From: Seminavis robusta
Lineage: Eukaryota > Bacillariophyta > Bacillariophyceae > Naviculales > Naviculaceae
Direction of reading: 5' to 3'
Assembly (NCBI GenBank): GCA_903772945.1
Contig: CAICTM010001163.1
Coordinates: forward strand, 1-35,420
DNA: 35,420 nt
Position 1 is the first letter of the stretch. Every line of letters starts with the position of its first letter. Made by a program: the position numbers and the translations under genes. Below the pieces are notes generated by a model that made no database searches, had not been told where the DNA came from, and was given only the letters and a program-made list of their open reading frames with translations. Shown here in pieces: positions 27,448-35,420 of the stretch.

Positions 27448-28876
27448 ATGACATCGGCTGCAATCAGAATACCGTTGCTGCTTGCAGCATGTGTTATCGG
27501 CTTTTTCTTTATTGACTCCAGTGCCTTTGTCCCAACAAGTAATACTGGTACCCACCGGTATCCTACTGTTCCCGAGGTATCCATCAGACATGTGACCGAA
27601 TTGAACCTTTTTGGACTCCGATCGGATGCCAAGCAACTTGTGAATGGCCAAGCCAACGGCAAGATCAATATCAATGGCTATGTGAATGGCAACACAAAGG
27701 CAGTTCCGTTTGTCGTGGAACGTCTGAGCTTGAGACCCAGTGACGATGTGTTCAAGGGAATTGCCGAAATGTGCATCAGGTACGAACGAACGAATGAATG
27801 GTTTTCGAGGTGGAAAGACTAATGGAAGTGTGAGGGTGGTGTTTTTAAATCATGCTCTATATTTGGTATGGTATGGATCACTCATCTTGCTATTATCTAT
27901 GATTCTGCGACTACCCTCCAGTGTCTTCTTCAACGATGGAAAAACAGGTCGAGCAATGCCGTGAGTCTGCATGGTTGGTTTCTTGTCTCTATTGATTATT
28001 GTTTGTTGCACACACGATGCATTCATTTTACATGTATTAAACCCCCACACTTTGATGCTACCACACAGTCCCTGGAAAGAGGTCCAATTATCTTATTTAC
28101 GAATGATCCAGATGGCAGACTTGAGAAGGCGACGACAACGGGACCAAAAGACAAATGCCATGTACGTGGCATACCGAGTGGAAGAGGCATCTCCCAATGC
28201 CGCACAATCACAACCACTCATACTCAACATGAGAGATATTCACAATATCAATGCATTGCAACAACAAAAATCAAATGATGTCGACTATGTGCGGTCGGAA
28301 ATACTGGGGTTTTGCGAAGTCAGCATGGTACCCTTTGGATTGATACCCGCCACCAGCAAAATACACGTTCCCGCCTTGGAACGAGGATACCTTTACGATG
28401 ATGAAGACGACCACAACAACAATAGCAACAACAACAATCAAATCATGGTCCCCAAACGAGTCCGAAGAGCCGATGCTGTAGCGAGGCCCGTACTGACAAA
28501 CCTGTCGGTCAAACGATCGGCCCGGTCATCGGGAGTTGGATCCAAACTATTAGAGGCGTGTGAACGAACTGCCGCCGGTGAATGGGGAAAGACCGAAGTG
28601 GTGCTCGAAGTGGAAGACGACAACCAAGCAGCGCGAAAATGGTACCAGCAAAGAGGATATCGGGTGCTCTTTTCCGATCCCACCAGCCGTCGGTACGATG
28701 TGTCGGGCCTGCTGCTCAAAAAAGTTGCCTGCACTCGACAAATCATGCGCAAGGCAGTCAATAATAGCTCGCGACGGATGGCTCCGTCGTCGTCGTCGTC
28801 GTCAAGTGCTTCCGACGATTCCAAATTGTCGCTGGAGAATGTCTTTCGACGTCTGAGAGAAACTGTTCTTCAGTAA
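27448..28876 (+). CDS. Plastid-type GNAT N-acetyltransferase, three exons
   Basis: Exons 27448-27779, 27922-27960 and 28069-28876 are inferred, with introns of 142 nt (GTACGA..CCAG) and 108 nt (GTGAGT..ACAG); the joined frame gives 392 aa. The N-terminus is a signal peptide (PLLLAACVIGFFFI) ending SSA-FVP (Ala26-Phe27), the ASAF-like junction used by diatoms to route proteins into the plastid. The spliced middle reads IAEMCISVFF..PWKEVQLSYLRMIQMADLRRRR, typical of algal chloroplast GNAT proteins. The acetyl-CoA motif A is SVKRSARSSGVGSKLLEACE, followed by VVLEVEDDNQAARKWYQQRGYRV. The tail is Ser-rich (eight Ser). The substrate is not known. Exon 2 is only 39 nt. Confidence 0.88.
27780..27921 (+). 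other. Intron 1 of the GNAT gene
   Basis: Donor CAG|GTACGA and acceptor CCTCCAG|TG. Phase 2 at the donor joins to give an Ser codon and the VFFNDGK segment of the micro-exon. Confidence 0.8.
27961..28068 (+). other. Intron 2 of the GNAT gene
   Basis: Donor GCC|GTGAGT and acceptor CCACACAG|TC. The join keeps frame into PWKEVQLSYLR and removes a region with stops in that frame. Confidence 0.85.
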
Positions 28877-29293
28877 ATAAATAAATATTTTTAAATAGGC
28901 TAACAGCTAGCTAGCTAGAGAGCAACTACCCTTCACATGATTTCATGCTAGCTGCCGTAGATAAGAAGATTGATTTCGATGGACATAGACTGGAACCGAT
29001 TTCCATGTCCAGTCCACCCCAATTTCGGTGTTGTCCATTTCGACGAGGAGCGTGGACAGAGGTTCGCGGGACAGAGGTCCATTTTCGGTGAGAAGCGTGG
29101 ACAGAGGTGGGTCGTTTCGAAAATAACGAACGCGACCATCCAATGCCATCACAACATCATCACGTCGCTGCTGTCGAGCCTCACTTCTTTCCGACTCTCA
29201 TAATTTGCTCTGCGTCAGTTCTGTCATTGCTTACACTCATTCATTACAGTACTTGCCCACTCAGTCATCATCATCGATATCGTGCATATTGCC
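28877..29293. other. Intergenic region with GGACAGAGGT repeats
   Basis: No gene is supported. The region lies upstream of the acidic Ser-rich gene. It has AGCTAGCTAG near 28908 and three GGACAGAGGT boxes at 29054-29108. The imperfectly self-complementary stretch near 28980-29015 (GGACATAGACTGGA / TCCATGTCCAGTCC) could fold weakly. Confidence 0.5.
29054..29108. repeat. Three direct GGACAGAGGT repeats spaced 15 and 30 bp
   Basis: Identical decamers start at 29054, 29069 and 29099. Two are preceded by CGT and one by CGC. Placed 186-240 bp upstream of the next ATG, they could be regulator sites or a decayed 15-bp tandem repeat. Confidence 0.75.
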
Positions 29294-30154
29294 ATGTCTT
29301 CTATTCAACAGCGCGAGAACTCTTTGGGTGCATCAACAAGCGGAACGGGCAGTAGAAACGATGCATCTGCTCGAAGCCGATCAGACTCGCAATACTACAA
29401 TGAATATGATACCGACGTCACTGCGGCGTCGACCCGAAGCTCCAAGGAGGACAACAACAACGACGACAGCTTGCCTCTCGTCCGCGTATTAATTCAGCAT
29501 GGAGTTCCTGTTCCGACGATGACTGGTAGTAACAGAAAGCGCAAATGTCGAGATTGGGAGTACTTGTGTGATCTTGACGATGATGCACGACAGGAGTCTG
29601 TCGAAGTGGACATCTCTGTCGTTATTCAGGATGAGGAAGACTCAAAACGACCACGTAACTGGGTTGTCGCTAGTGCGCTGCAAGGAGGATTGGACAGCGA
29701 CGAGCATGAGTTCGCAGTGGAAATTGAAAAGGCAAAGCTAGAAAGAATTGATGAGGAGGCGTACTGGCGGCGACACGGTGACCCAGACGCTCCTTATTCT
29801 CCAACGCGTCGATCCTCTACGAGCAGTCTGTCCTCTCCGAGCATCGACGCTGATGCTGGCGCAGATGACGAAGACGATGTTGAGAACGTTTCAGCCTACT
29901 CCCCGGGATACTCAGCGTCAGACTGGAGTTATAGCTCTCACGACGATACGATTGTTCGTGTCTGCTACGCTGCGCTCAAGAGAGAACGAGACCTTGAGAA
30001 TTGGAGCGAGAGCACATTCAATGACGCATGCATCAATCTTCTGAATGAATACTACTCGCGTGAAGACGATAAGCATAGACTTTTTAAGGCCAGCAGAAAT
30101 GTAGAATCTCAGCTGCGAGTAATCTCAAATCGTACCAACGAAGCTCTAAGCTAA
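29294..30154 (+). CDS. Unknown acidic, Ser-rich protein
   Basis: Single exon, 286 aa, ATG at 29294 (an in-frame GTG at 29282 is ignored). I do not recognise a domain. The N-terminus is Ser/Asp/Asn-rich and likely disordered (SKEDNNNDDS). A basic patch (SNRKRKCRDWEYL) could be a nuclear signal. It is followed by acidic stretches, a Ser cluster (RRSSTSSLSSPS) and a 70-residue C-terminus with helical character (RVCYAALKRERDLENWSESTFNDACINLLNEYYSRED is the kind of segment seen, given here only to locate it at about residues 212-250). Codon use resembles neighbouring genes. Probably a lineage-specific gene. Confidence 0.6.
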   Translation: MSSIQQRENSLGASTSGTGSRNDASARSRSDSQYYNEYDTDVTAASTRSSKEDNNNDDSLPLVRVLIQHGVPVPTMTGSNRKRKCRDWEYLCDLDDDARQESVEVDISVVIQDEEDSKRPRNWVVASALQGGLDSDEHEFAVEIEKAKLERIDEEAYWRRHGDPDAPYSPTRRSSTSSLSSPSIDADAGADDEDDVENVSAYSPGYSASDWSYSSHDDTIVRVCYAALKRERDLENWSESTFNDACINLLNEYYSREDDKHRLFKASRNVESQLRVISNRTNEALS

Positions 30155-31140
30155 GAGTTTGAGGAAGAATAAAGGACGGCGGGAGATTCCAAAACACCAA
30201 AGAAGCTTGAGTATTGCAAAGACAAAGAGCGCAACTTGAGTAGTACATAGTACAAAGAAAATAGCAAAACTTTAAGAAGTTTCATGCCATAAATTATAGA
30301 TTCATTAATTCAATGCACCTGGTTCTGCACCTGCCGTATAAAACTGTCACCGTGATGATTCCTTTTAGAAGGGTTCCATGCATCTCTCGTCTCTTATTCC
30401 CACTAAACTCGGGCCAGTACTGACTTTCGTTGACTACCATGGCCAGTCATACCGGTACCAGAGAGATCCCTTCCTATTGGCTCAAATGCCAAAATAATGC
30501 CCAAACGCTTGCGCAGCAGCAGGAAAAGACAAGAGCAAAACTTTACTTCGATAAAATAGATTCATTCAATATACCTCATTCATCATTCTGCACTGTAGCT
30601 ATCGTATTACATGATTTCACTGTGGTGATCGTTGTACCAGTAATAATAGTGATTACCTAGACTATGACATATGCTTGGGCCTCGGGTGGTTTTCGTTTTC
30701 GTTTTCGTTTTCTCGGTGGTTGGTTCTGATGGACTTCCGCACCGTAAAAGTCGTTGGACAATCGTGGTACGACTGTTAGCTTCACTGGCTTCTTAGACTG
30801 TCATAATCATTCACAGCTCCTTGGAAAACCAAACGGAGACATTACTACATGTATTGTTGCTGTCGGCCTATCATAGATCTCCTTCTTCGCGATGCCATAC
30901 TGTCAATCCTGTTGTTGCAGCCGTATTATCTGGCTTTCTTTGCTGTCAAACTGAAATAAAAATTGAAGTTTCACATTGAAAATTAAAATTGAAGTTTGAC
31001 CACGAAAAGAAACGAAATGGTTTGCCTTCACATCAAACAGGCAAGCAATCTCAAGAAGCCACACAGACACACATCTCACAATCTCACAACAACTCACGTA
31101 TACACAAATCCGACTATCACTAGAAGAAATAACTTCAAGA
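30155..31140. other. Long intergenic region, no gene supported
   Basis: About 1 kb holds only motif-free small frames, for example 30439-30660 (+, 73 codons from its first ATG) and 30903-31226 (-). It includes a TTTTCG tandem run at 30690-30710, one TACCGGTA palindrome (30450), and two near-identical AAAATTGAAGTTT boxes near 30957 and 30985. Two loosely similar stretches (AGCAAAACTTTA...TAGATTCATT) near 30260 and 30535 may be an old duplication. Confidence 0.45.
30690..30711. repeat. TTTTCG short tandem repeat
   Basis: Three complete TTTTCG units followed by TTTT occur between two CTCGG(G)TGGT boxes in non-coding DNA. Confidence 0.85.
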
Positions 31141-32084
31141 ATGACACCATGGAAGAGCCCACGAGAACGACAGTCGAAGCCACCCCCTCGGAAGCGATCC
31201 AAACGAATGAAGGTAGAAGTTCCCACTCAACGCGAAGCAGCGGCTTATTTGAACTACGAATCGTCAAGGCAAAACTCAAGCTTACTTCAGACAGCTTCGA
31301 AACTACACGTGGAAGATCGAGACTGGATCAGGGACCTAGAGAAAGAACGCTGCGAACAGGACGAAAAGATCCTCGAACTGGAAAAGGAGAAAGAAGATCT
31401 TCGGCAAGAAAATTATAATCTTCGCAGTGAGAATCGCAATCTTCGCGATACGAATTACAATCTGAATCAAACGAATCGAATCGCAATCTTCGCGATAAGA
31501 ATCGCAATCTCAAGCAAACAGTGAATGCCCTTGGCTACCGTCAGAGCGGTGTGACATCAGCCGAGAAGCTGACCATCGTGTTAGAGGAATACTCCGGCGT
31601 CGGCAGTGGCGCCCTCACATACTCCGCAGATATGGGAAAGACGGTGGATTTCCTCACCGTCGTGGCCCATTCATTCGGAAGCGGAAATCCTGTCGACAAG
31701 TATGATCGCTTGCTCCGAGATGAACGGTATTTGAGACTTGCGCTCCCACCCGCTTACGGAGCAGTAGCCTGGTACCTATTCCGACAGGATCCCCAGTTCG
31801 CTGCACAACTGAAAGACCTAGTCCGAGACGATATTGACGTAAAGCAAGCGGGCAACTACGAGGCCCACGATGCCCGAGATCTGCTTTCGGAGCCTTTCCG
31901 GGAATTGGCTGTGACGCTAGTAACACGCCGACTCAAGAATGCCCCCTCAGGATTTGTCGAAGATTTGATCTCGCGGATTCGCCACTCATACAGTGAAAAG
32001 GCTCGCCATACGAGCCAAGACTATGCGTGGAATGTGACCAATTCTGTCCTACCCGATGGCGTTGAGCGCCTCGAGCTGGTCTGA
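31141..32084 (+). CDS. Unknown coiled-coil protein, frame broken by a 5-nt duplication
   Basis: The first frame starts at the ATG at 31141 and stops at 31524 (127 aa). The second frame is open from before 31521 to 32084 (ending RLELV) but has no ATG at its start. Both read through the same heptad-repeat array; leaving out one of two adjacent AATCG units (31474-31483) makes a single frame of 312 codons. The predicted product has a basic N-terminus (KPPPRKRSKR), a charged coiled coil (LEKERCEQDEKILELEKEKEDLRQEN), Asn/Leu heptads (NRNLRD), and a globular C-terminal part of about 185 residues (GYRQSGVTSAEKLTIVLEEYSG ... at the start) that I do not recognise. An alternative ATG at 31149 opens another, less protein-like frame. 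Real pseudogene, population variant or sequence error are all possible. Confidence 0.6.
31417..31526 (+). repeat. 21-nt coding repeat array (heptads) with one 26-nt unit
   Basis: Units starting AATCT begin at 31417, 31438, 31459, 31485 and 31506. Four are 21 nt and encode seven residues (NLR..NR, NLRD-NR type); the third is 26 nt because AATCG is doubled. The array codes for part of a coiled coil. Confidence 0.9.
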
Positions 32085-32465
32085 AGAGCTACTACCAGGT
32101 ACTAGGCACCGATGAAATGCTTGCAGAGCCTCGACTGCACTTCGTCCTGCAATGCAAAGTTAAAACTTGCCTCGATCCAGTTTAGAACGGCTAATACAGT
32201 ATGCCCAACTAGTTTTAAGACAGAATAAGAATAGATCTGAACCTTCAATTCAACCTCACCATGGCGTTGAGCGCCTCGAGCTGGTCTGAAGAGCTACTAC
32301 CAGGTACTAGGTACCGATGAAATGCTTGCAGAGCCTCGACTGCACTTCGTCCCGCAATGCAAAGTTAAAACTTACCTCGATCCAGTTTAGAACCGCTAAT
32401 ACAGTATGCCCAACTAGTTTTAAGACAGAATAAGAATAGATCTGAACCTTCAATTCAACCTCCCT
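32056..32465. repeat. 205-bp tandem duplication including a gene's last codons
   Basis: A block starting ATGGCGTTGAGCGCCTCGAG at 32056 recurs at 32261, 205 bp later, and both copies end CTTCAATTCAACCTC. Only about five substitutions separate them. The first copy begins inside the last ten codons of the upstream gene, so the second carries a displaced copy of that coding end and its stop codon. Confidence 0.95.
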
Positions 32466-32939
32466 TGCCGTCATTTCTTCCAGGATACCGGTGCCAGGAA
32501 ATGGCGTGCATCCTTCGGTGCATTGGGCCCGTTCTGGTGCTCCATCACAAAGGCACTGGTCCTCCTTTCTATGCATACGGTGTGCTGTGCGGACCTGGTA
32601 CCTGGTACCGTTAGGTACCGTTGTACCGGTATCGGTACTACATTGAAAGTTCCAGGCACCCTAACCAAGAGAGTCTTGCGGGTCTCCCTCCCACTGACGT
32701 CAGTCCCTCCAATCCGATACCAACCCCTTCACATCGATCAATCCATCGTCGTCGTTGCCAATGATCGAATACGTCGGCCTTTCCATGTGATGAATAGGTG
32801 GTGGTATCTTTGACAATCGACAGTCAATGCTTTTCCTTCGTTGTTGGTGGGTCCAATGAAGAAGATTTCAGAGGCCAAAAGTGCAAGCTTTCGCACAAAT
32901 AATAGATTTGATGCAACTGCAAATTTGGCATTTGTCGTC
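32466..32939. other. Intergenic region upstream of NDH-2
   Basis: No independent gene is supported. A cluster of GGTACC/TACCG palindromes occurs at 32596-32638, including TACCGGTA at 32624. An in-frame ATG at 32856 could extend the NDH-2 protein by 28 residues, but would bury its signal peptide. Confidence 0.5.
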
Positions 32940-35239
32940 ATGAAGACTGTCTTCTTGGTGGTGTGCAACCTCTACCTCGCCCAGGGCTTCGTTCCCTTTG
33001 GTAGCAAGGCAACCTTAAAACCAACATATGGCAAAGTTTCGGATGCATTGGATGAGTTTGGTAATAACTATGATCGAAACAGCAAGGAAACTTTGGGTAT
33101 GCTGGAAGAAATCAATGAGGATTTCAAGAGACTGGTCCAGTTGAAACGACAATCACTGCAAGTAGTTGGAACAAGCGATAGAACAGAAGCGATGGCCAAA
33201 GATGCACCCATGAACCGTACGCCCATGTCATACTTTGATTCTCTCTACGGCAAGAATGCTTCCAAGAGGAGAGACACAGTTTTGTTTGCTCAACCCGAAA
33301 AAGAAATGAGACAAGAGCTCGCGGAAAGAACCTCCATTATCAAGGACGAAGAACAATATGCGATTCGTGATGGCCCTGGTGTGCTGCCGTTGCAAGAAGA
33401 AGAGAGGAAGTTGTTACCTCGGAAGAAGATATTCCAGAAGGCGAGAACGAAGCTGAGAGACTCAAGAGACGTATGGAACGATTGACAAAACGTAGAGCGT
33501 ATCCACTCTTTTTGGCGGAAAAAGGAATTGAACTCATAGAAGGCATACTACCTGGTCAATCGGCATTTGTATATAAAGGCACCGAGAGAGAAAAAATTGT
33601 GGTGCTTGGAACAGGATGGGGCGCTGTTTCGTTCCTGAAGGGTATTGATACTAGCCTCTATGATGTCACTGTGATTTCGCCTCGGAACTATTTCTTGTTC
33701 ACTCCAATGCTGGGTGAGTATCTTTTCCTTGCGATCATTGCAAGCACTACTCTACTCCGCTACATTTCTAACTGATTTCGTTGCATTGGCTGGCTGTACA
33801 GCTGGAGCGAGCGTAGGAACCGTCGAATACAGATCCATCACAGAGCCAGTGAGAGAGGTAAGGGACTGCTGGGTTGGACGAGAATGTGGGCCAGAATGCT
33901 TGCGTGATTGCATTGCCCCTCTCCCTTGACTGACATCTCCTTTTTATGATGGTTTCTTTCACTTCGAATGACATCAGATCAATCGCAAAGTCAACTACTT
34001 GGAGGCAACCGCGACAGAAATTGACCCAAAAACTAAGGTTGTAACGTGCGAATCTGTTGTCTGCGACGGAAACTCGTGTGACATTGAAGATTTCACCGTA
34101 GAGTATGATCGCTTGGTGGTGACTGTTGGTGCCCAGACGAACACATTTGGAATCCCAGGAGTCAGAGAGTACTGCTGTTTCCTAAAGCAGGTTGAAGATG
34201 CCAGGCGTATTCGCACGGCCATTGTGAACTGTTTTGAAAGAGCCAATCTGCCGTCACTGACCGACGAACAACGTGAGAACGACCTCACCATTGCTGTCAT
34301 TGGAGCGGGGCCAACTGGGATCGAATTTGCAGCAGAATTGCGAGATTTTGTCGAGGAGGACGGACCAAAATACTACCCCAACTTGTTGAAGCACGTTCGC
34401 ATCAAGGTAATTGAAGCTGCTTCATCTGTGCTGGCGCCATTCGACAAGGCTCTGCAGGAAGAAGCCATTCGAGTGATGAATCGTTCTGTTGAAATCAGTG
34501 ACTCGGATGTTCGTAGTCTACTGCCGGAGCGATTCCAGCTTGTCGAACTGAAGCTGGATCAATCTGTTAAGGAGGTCACCGACAAGTCCATCATGTTGAA
34601 CTCTGGCGAGGAAATACCGTACGGGCTCGCGGTGTGGGCTGCTGGAAATGGACCTCTTCCAATCACATTGCAACTTGTGGAAGCATTAGGCGAGGAACAG
34701 GCAGAAGAGCAAGATGTGGCAAGAGGGCGTGTGGCTATCGACCCGTGGATGCGTGCTGCTGGTGGCAATGGCGATATCCTGGCGTTCGGCGACTGCACTT
34801 GCATCACTCGCGGTCAGCTGCCTGCAACGGCGCAAGTTGCAGCCCAGCAAGGTGAATACTTGGCCAACATGTTAAACAAGCAGTACGATTTGAAGCGAGC
34901 AAGGTTGACGGAGTGGTGCCACCCCCAATGAAAACCGGAGAAACAAAGAGTTCCCTGTCAGATACGGTTGCCAATTTGGCCACTCTCTCTAACGGAGAAT
35001 ATGCCAAACCATTCCAATTCTTGGATCTCGGAATCCTTGCTTACACTGGGGGCGGATCGGCGCTTGCTCAAGTAACACCCGCACCAGATGCTCCACCGTT
35101 GAAGGGAACCGGAAAGATCGGCAATACGGTGTGGCGAAGTGTGTACCTGAGCAAACAGGTTTCTTGGCGAAATCGACTTCTGGTCCTCAACGACTGGACC
35201 AAGCGACAGCTGTTCGGTCGTGACATTACAAGAGTGTAA
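32940..35239 (+). CDS. Type II NAD(P)H dehydrogenase (NDH-2) with plastid-type pre-sequence, two frameshifts
   Basis: Exons 32940-33713, 33802-33857 and 33978-35239 are inferred, with introns of 88 nt (GTGAGT..ACAG) and 120 nt (GTAAGG..TCAG). The chosen ATG starts a signal peptide (MKTVFLVVCNLYLAQG) followed by FVP, an ASAF-like plastid junction. FAD binding is seen in IVVLGTGWGAVSFLK, the NAD(P)H site in IAVIGAGPTGIEFAAEL, and the C-terminal family signature in FLDLGILAYTGGGSALAQ and WRNRLLVLNDWTKRQLFGRDITRV. NDH-2 enzymes pass electrons from NAD(P)H to quinone without pumping protons. Two frame breaks exist: near 33402-33405 (GAGAG; a two-nt excess fits) and at 34889-34891 (TTT; one T too few fits). 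Both sides of each break keep family-like sequence. So this is a recently broken copy, or the sequence contains errors. Confidence 0.85.
33714..33801 (+). other. Intron 1 of the NDH-2 gene
   Basis: Donor CTGG|GTGAGT and acceptor CTGTACAG|CT. The join gives FTPMLAGASVGTVEYRSI, which fits the NDH-2 family. Confidence 0.9.
33858..33977 (+). other. Intron 2 of the NDH-2 gene
   Basis: Donor GAGAG|GTAAGG and acceptor GACATCAG|AT. Phase 0; the join gives ITEPVREINRKVNYLEA. Confidence 0.88.
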
Positions 35240-35420
35240 ACTATAGACTTGCAAACATCATGTGGGGGGTTGTTGAATCGTCCAAGTGGTACATCCGTAC
35301 CGGTACAGACTCAGGTAGCTATTGTGCTGTTGTCACTTGATTTGATGTGACGGGGGAATTTACAGTTGGGGTGCTGCCAGGCATTCGTCTCTTGCTTCGA
35401 CCAGCAGCGAGATCTGCTTT
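35240..35420. other. 3' end of window, non-coding
   Basis: Downstream of the NDH-2 stop. It contains one TACCGGTA palindrome at 35298 and no supported gene. Confidence 0.5.

Noticed and set aside
30439..30660. Small plus-strand frame ending in a hydrophobic stretch
   Set aside because: Codon use and composition look non-coding, and no homology-like motif is present; a hydrophobic run at the end is not enough.

Overview
The window looks like nuclear DNA of a photosynthetic stramenopile, most likely a diatom. The reasons are seen directly: genes lie close together on both strands with zero to two introns each; introns are short (88-142 nt) with GT-AG ends; two proteins start with a signal peptide followed by an Ala/Gly-Phe-Val-Pro junction like the plastid pre-sequence of diatoms; and one protein is a trehalose synthase/phosphatase fusion with a starch-binding-like N-terminus. 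The species itself is an inference. No rRNA, tRNA, CRISPR array or bacterial-type operon was seen.

Layout. 466-2221 (+): nucleolar RRM protein of NIFK type with a repetitive charged tail. 2466-6038 (-): very long membrane-anchored protein with a degenerate NAD-epimerase domain. 6039-7934: repeat-rich intergenic DNA. 7935-10541 (+): intact pogo/Tigger-like DDE transposase gene. 11012-12148 (+): EndoG/EXOG nuclease. 12571-14563 (-): coiled-coil protein of unknown function, interrupted by one frameshift. 14953-18600 (+): CBM20-TPS-TPP fusion with lost catalytic residues. 18714-21230 (-): PrimPol primase-polymerase, two exons. 21656-22561 (+): secretory atypical SDR. 23058-24569 (-): SLC35F-type transporter. 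25141-27009 (-): GT90/CAP10 glycosyltransferase. 27448-28876 (+): plastid-type GNAT acetyltransferase, three exons including a 39-nt one. 29294-30154 (+): unknown acidic Ser-rich protein. 31141-32084 (+): unknown protein with a 21-nt heptad-repeat array broken by a 5-nt duplication. 32940-35239 (+): type II NAD(P)H dehydrogenase with a plastid-type pre-sequence, three exons and two frameshifts.

The genes do not form an evident pathway; this is an ordinary mixed eukaryotic neighbourhood. The most notable points are two apparent pseudoenzymes (the epimerase-like and TPS-TPP proteins), an intact transposase gene without visible terminal inverted repeats, four frame interruptions concentrated in three genes, recent local tandem duplications (52, 205 and 236 bp), and strong intergenic enrichment of the palindrome TACCGGTA. 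No clear new multi-gene system was found.
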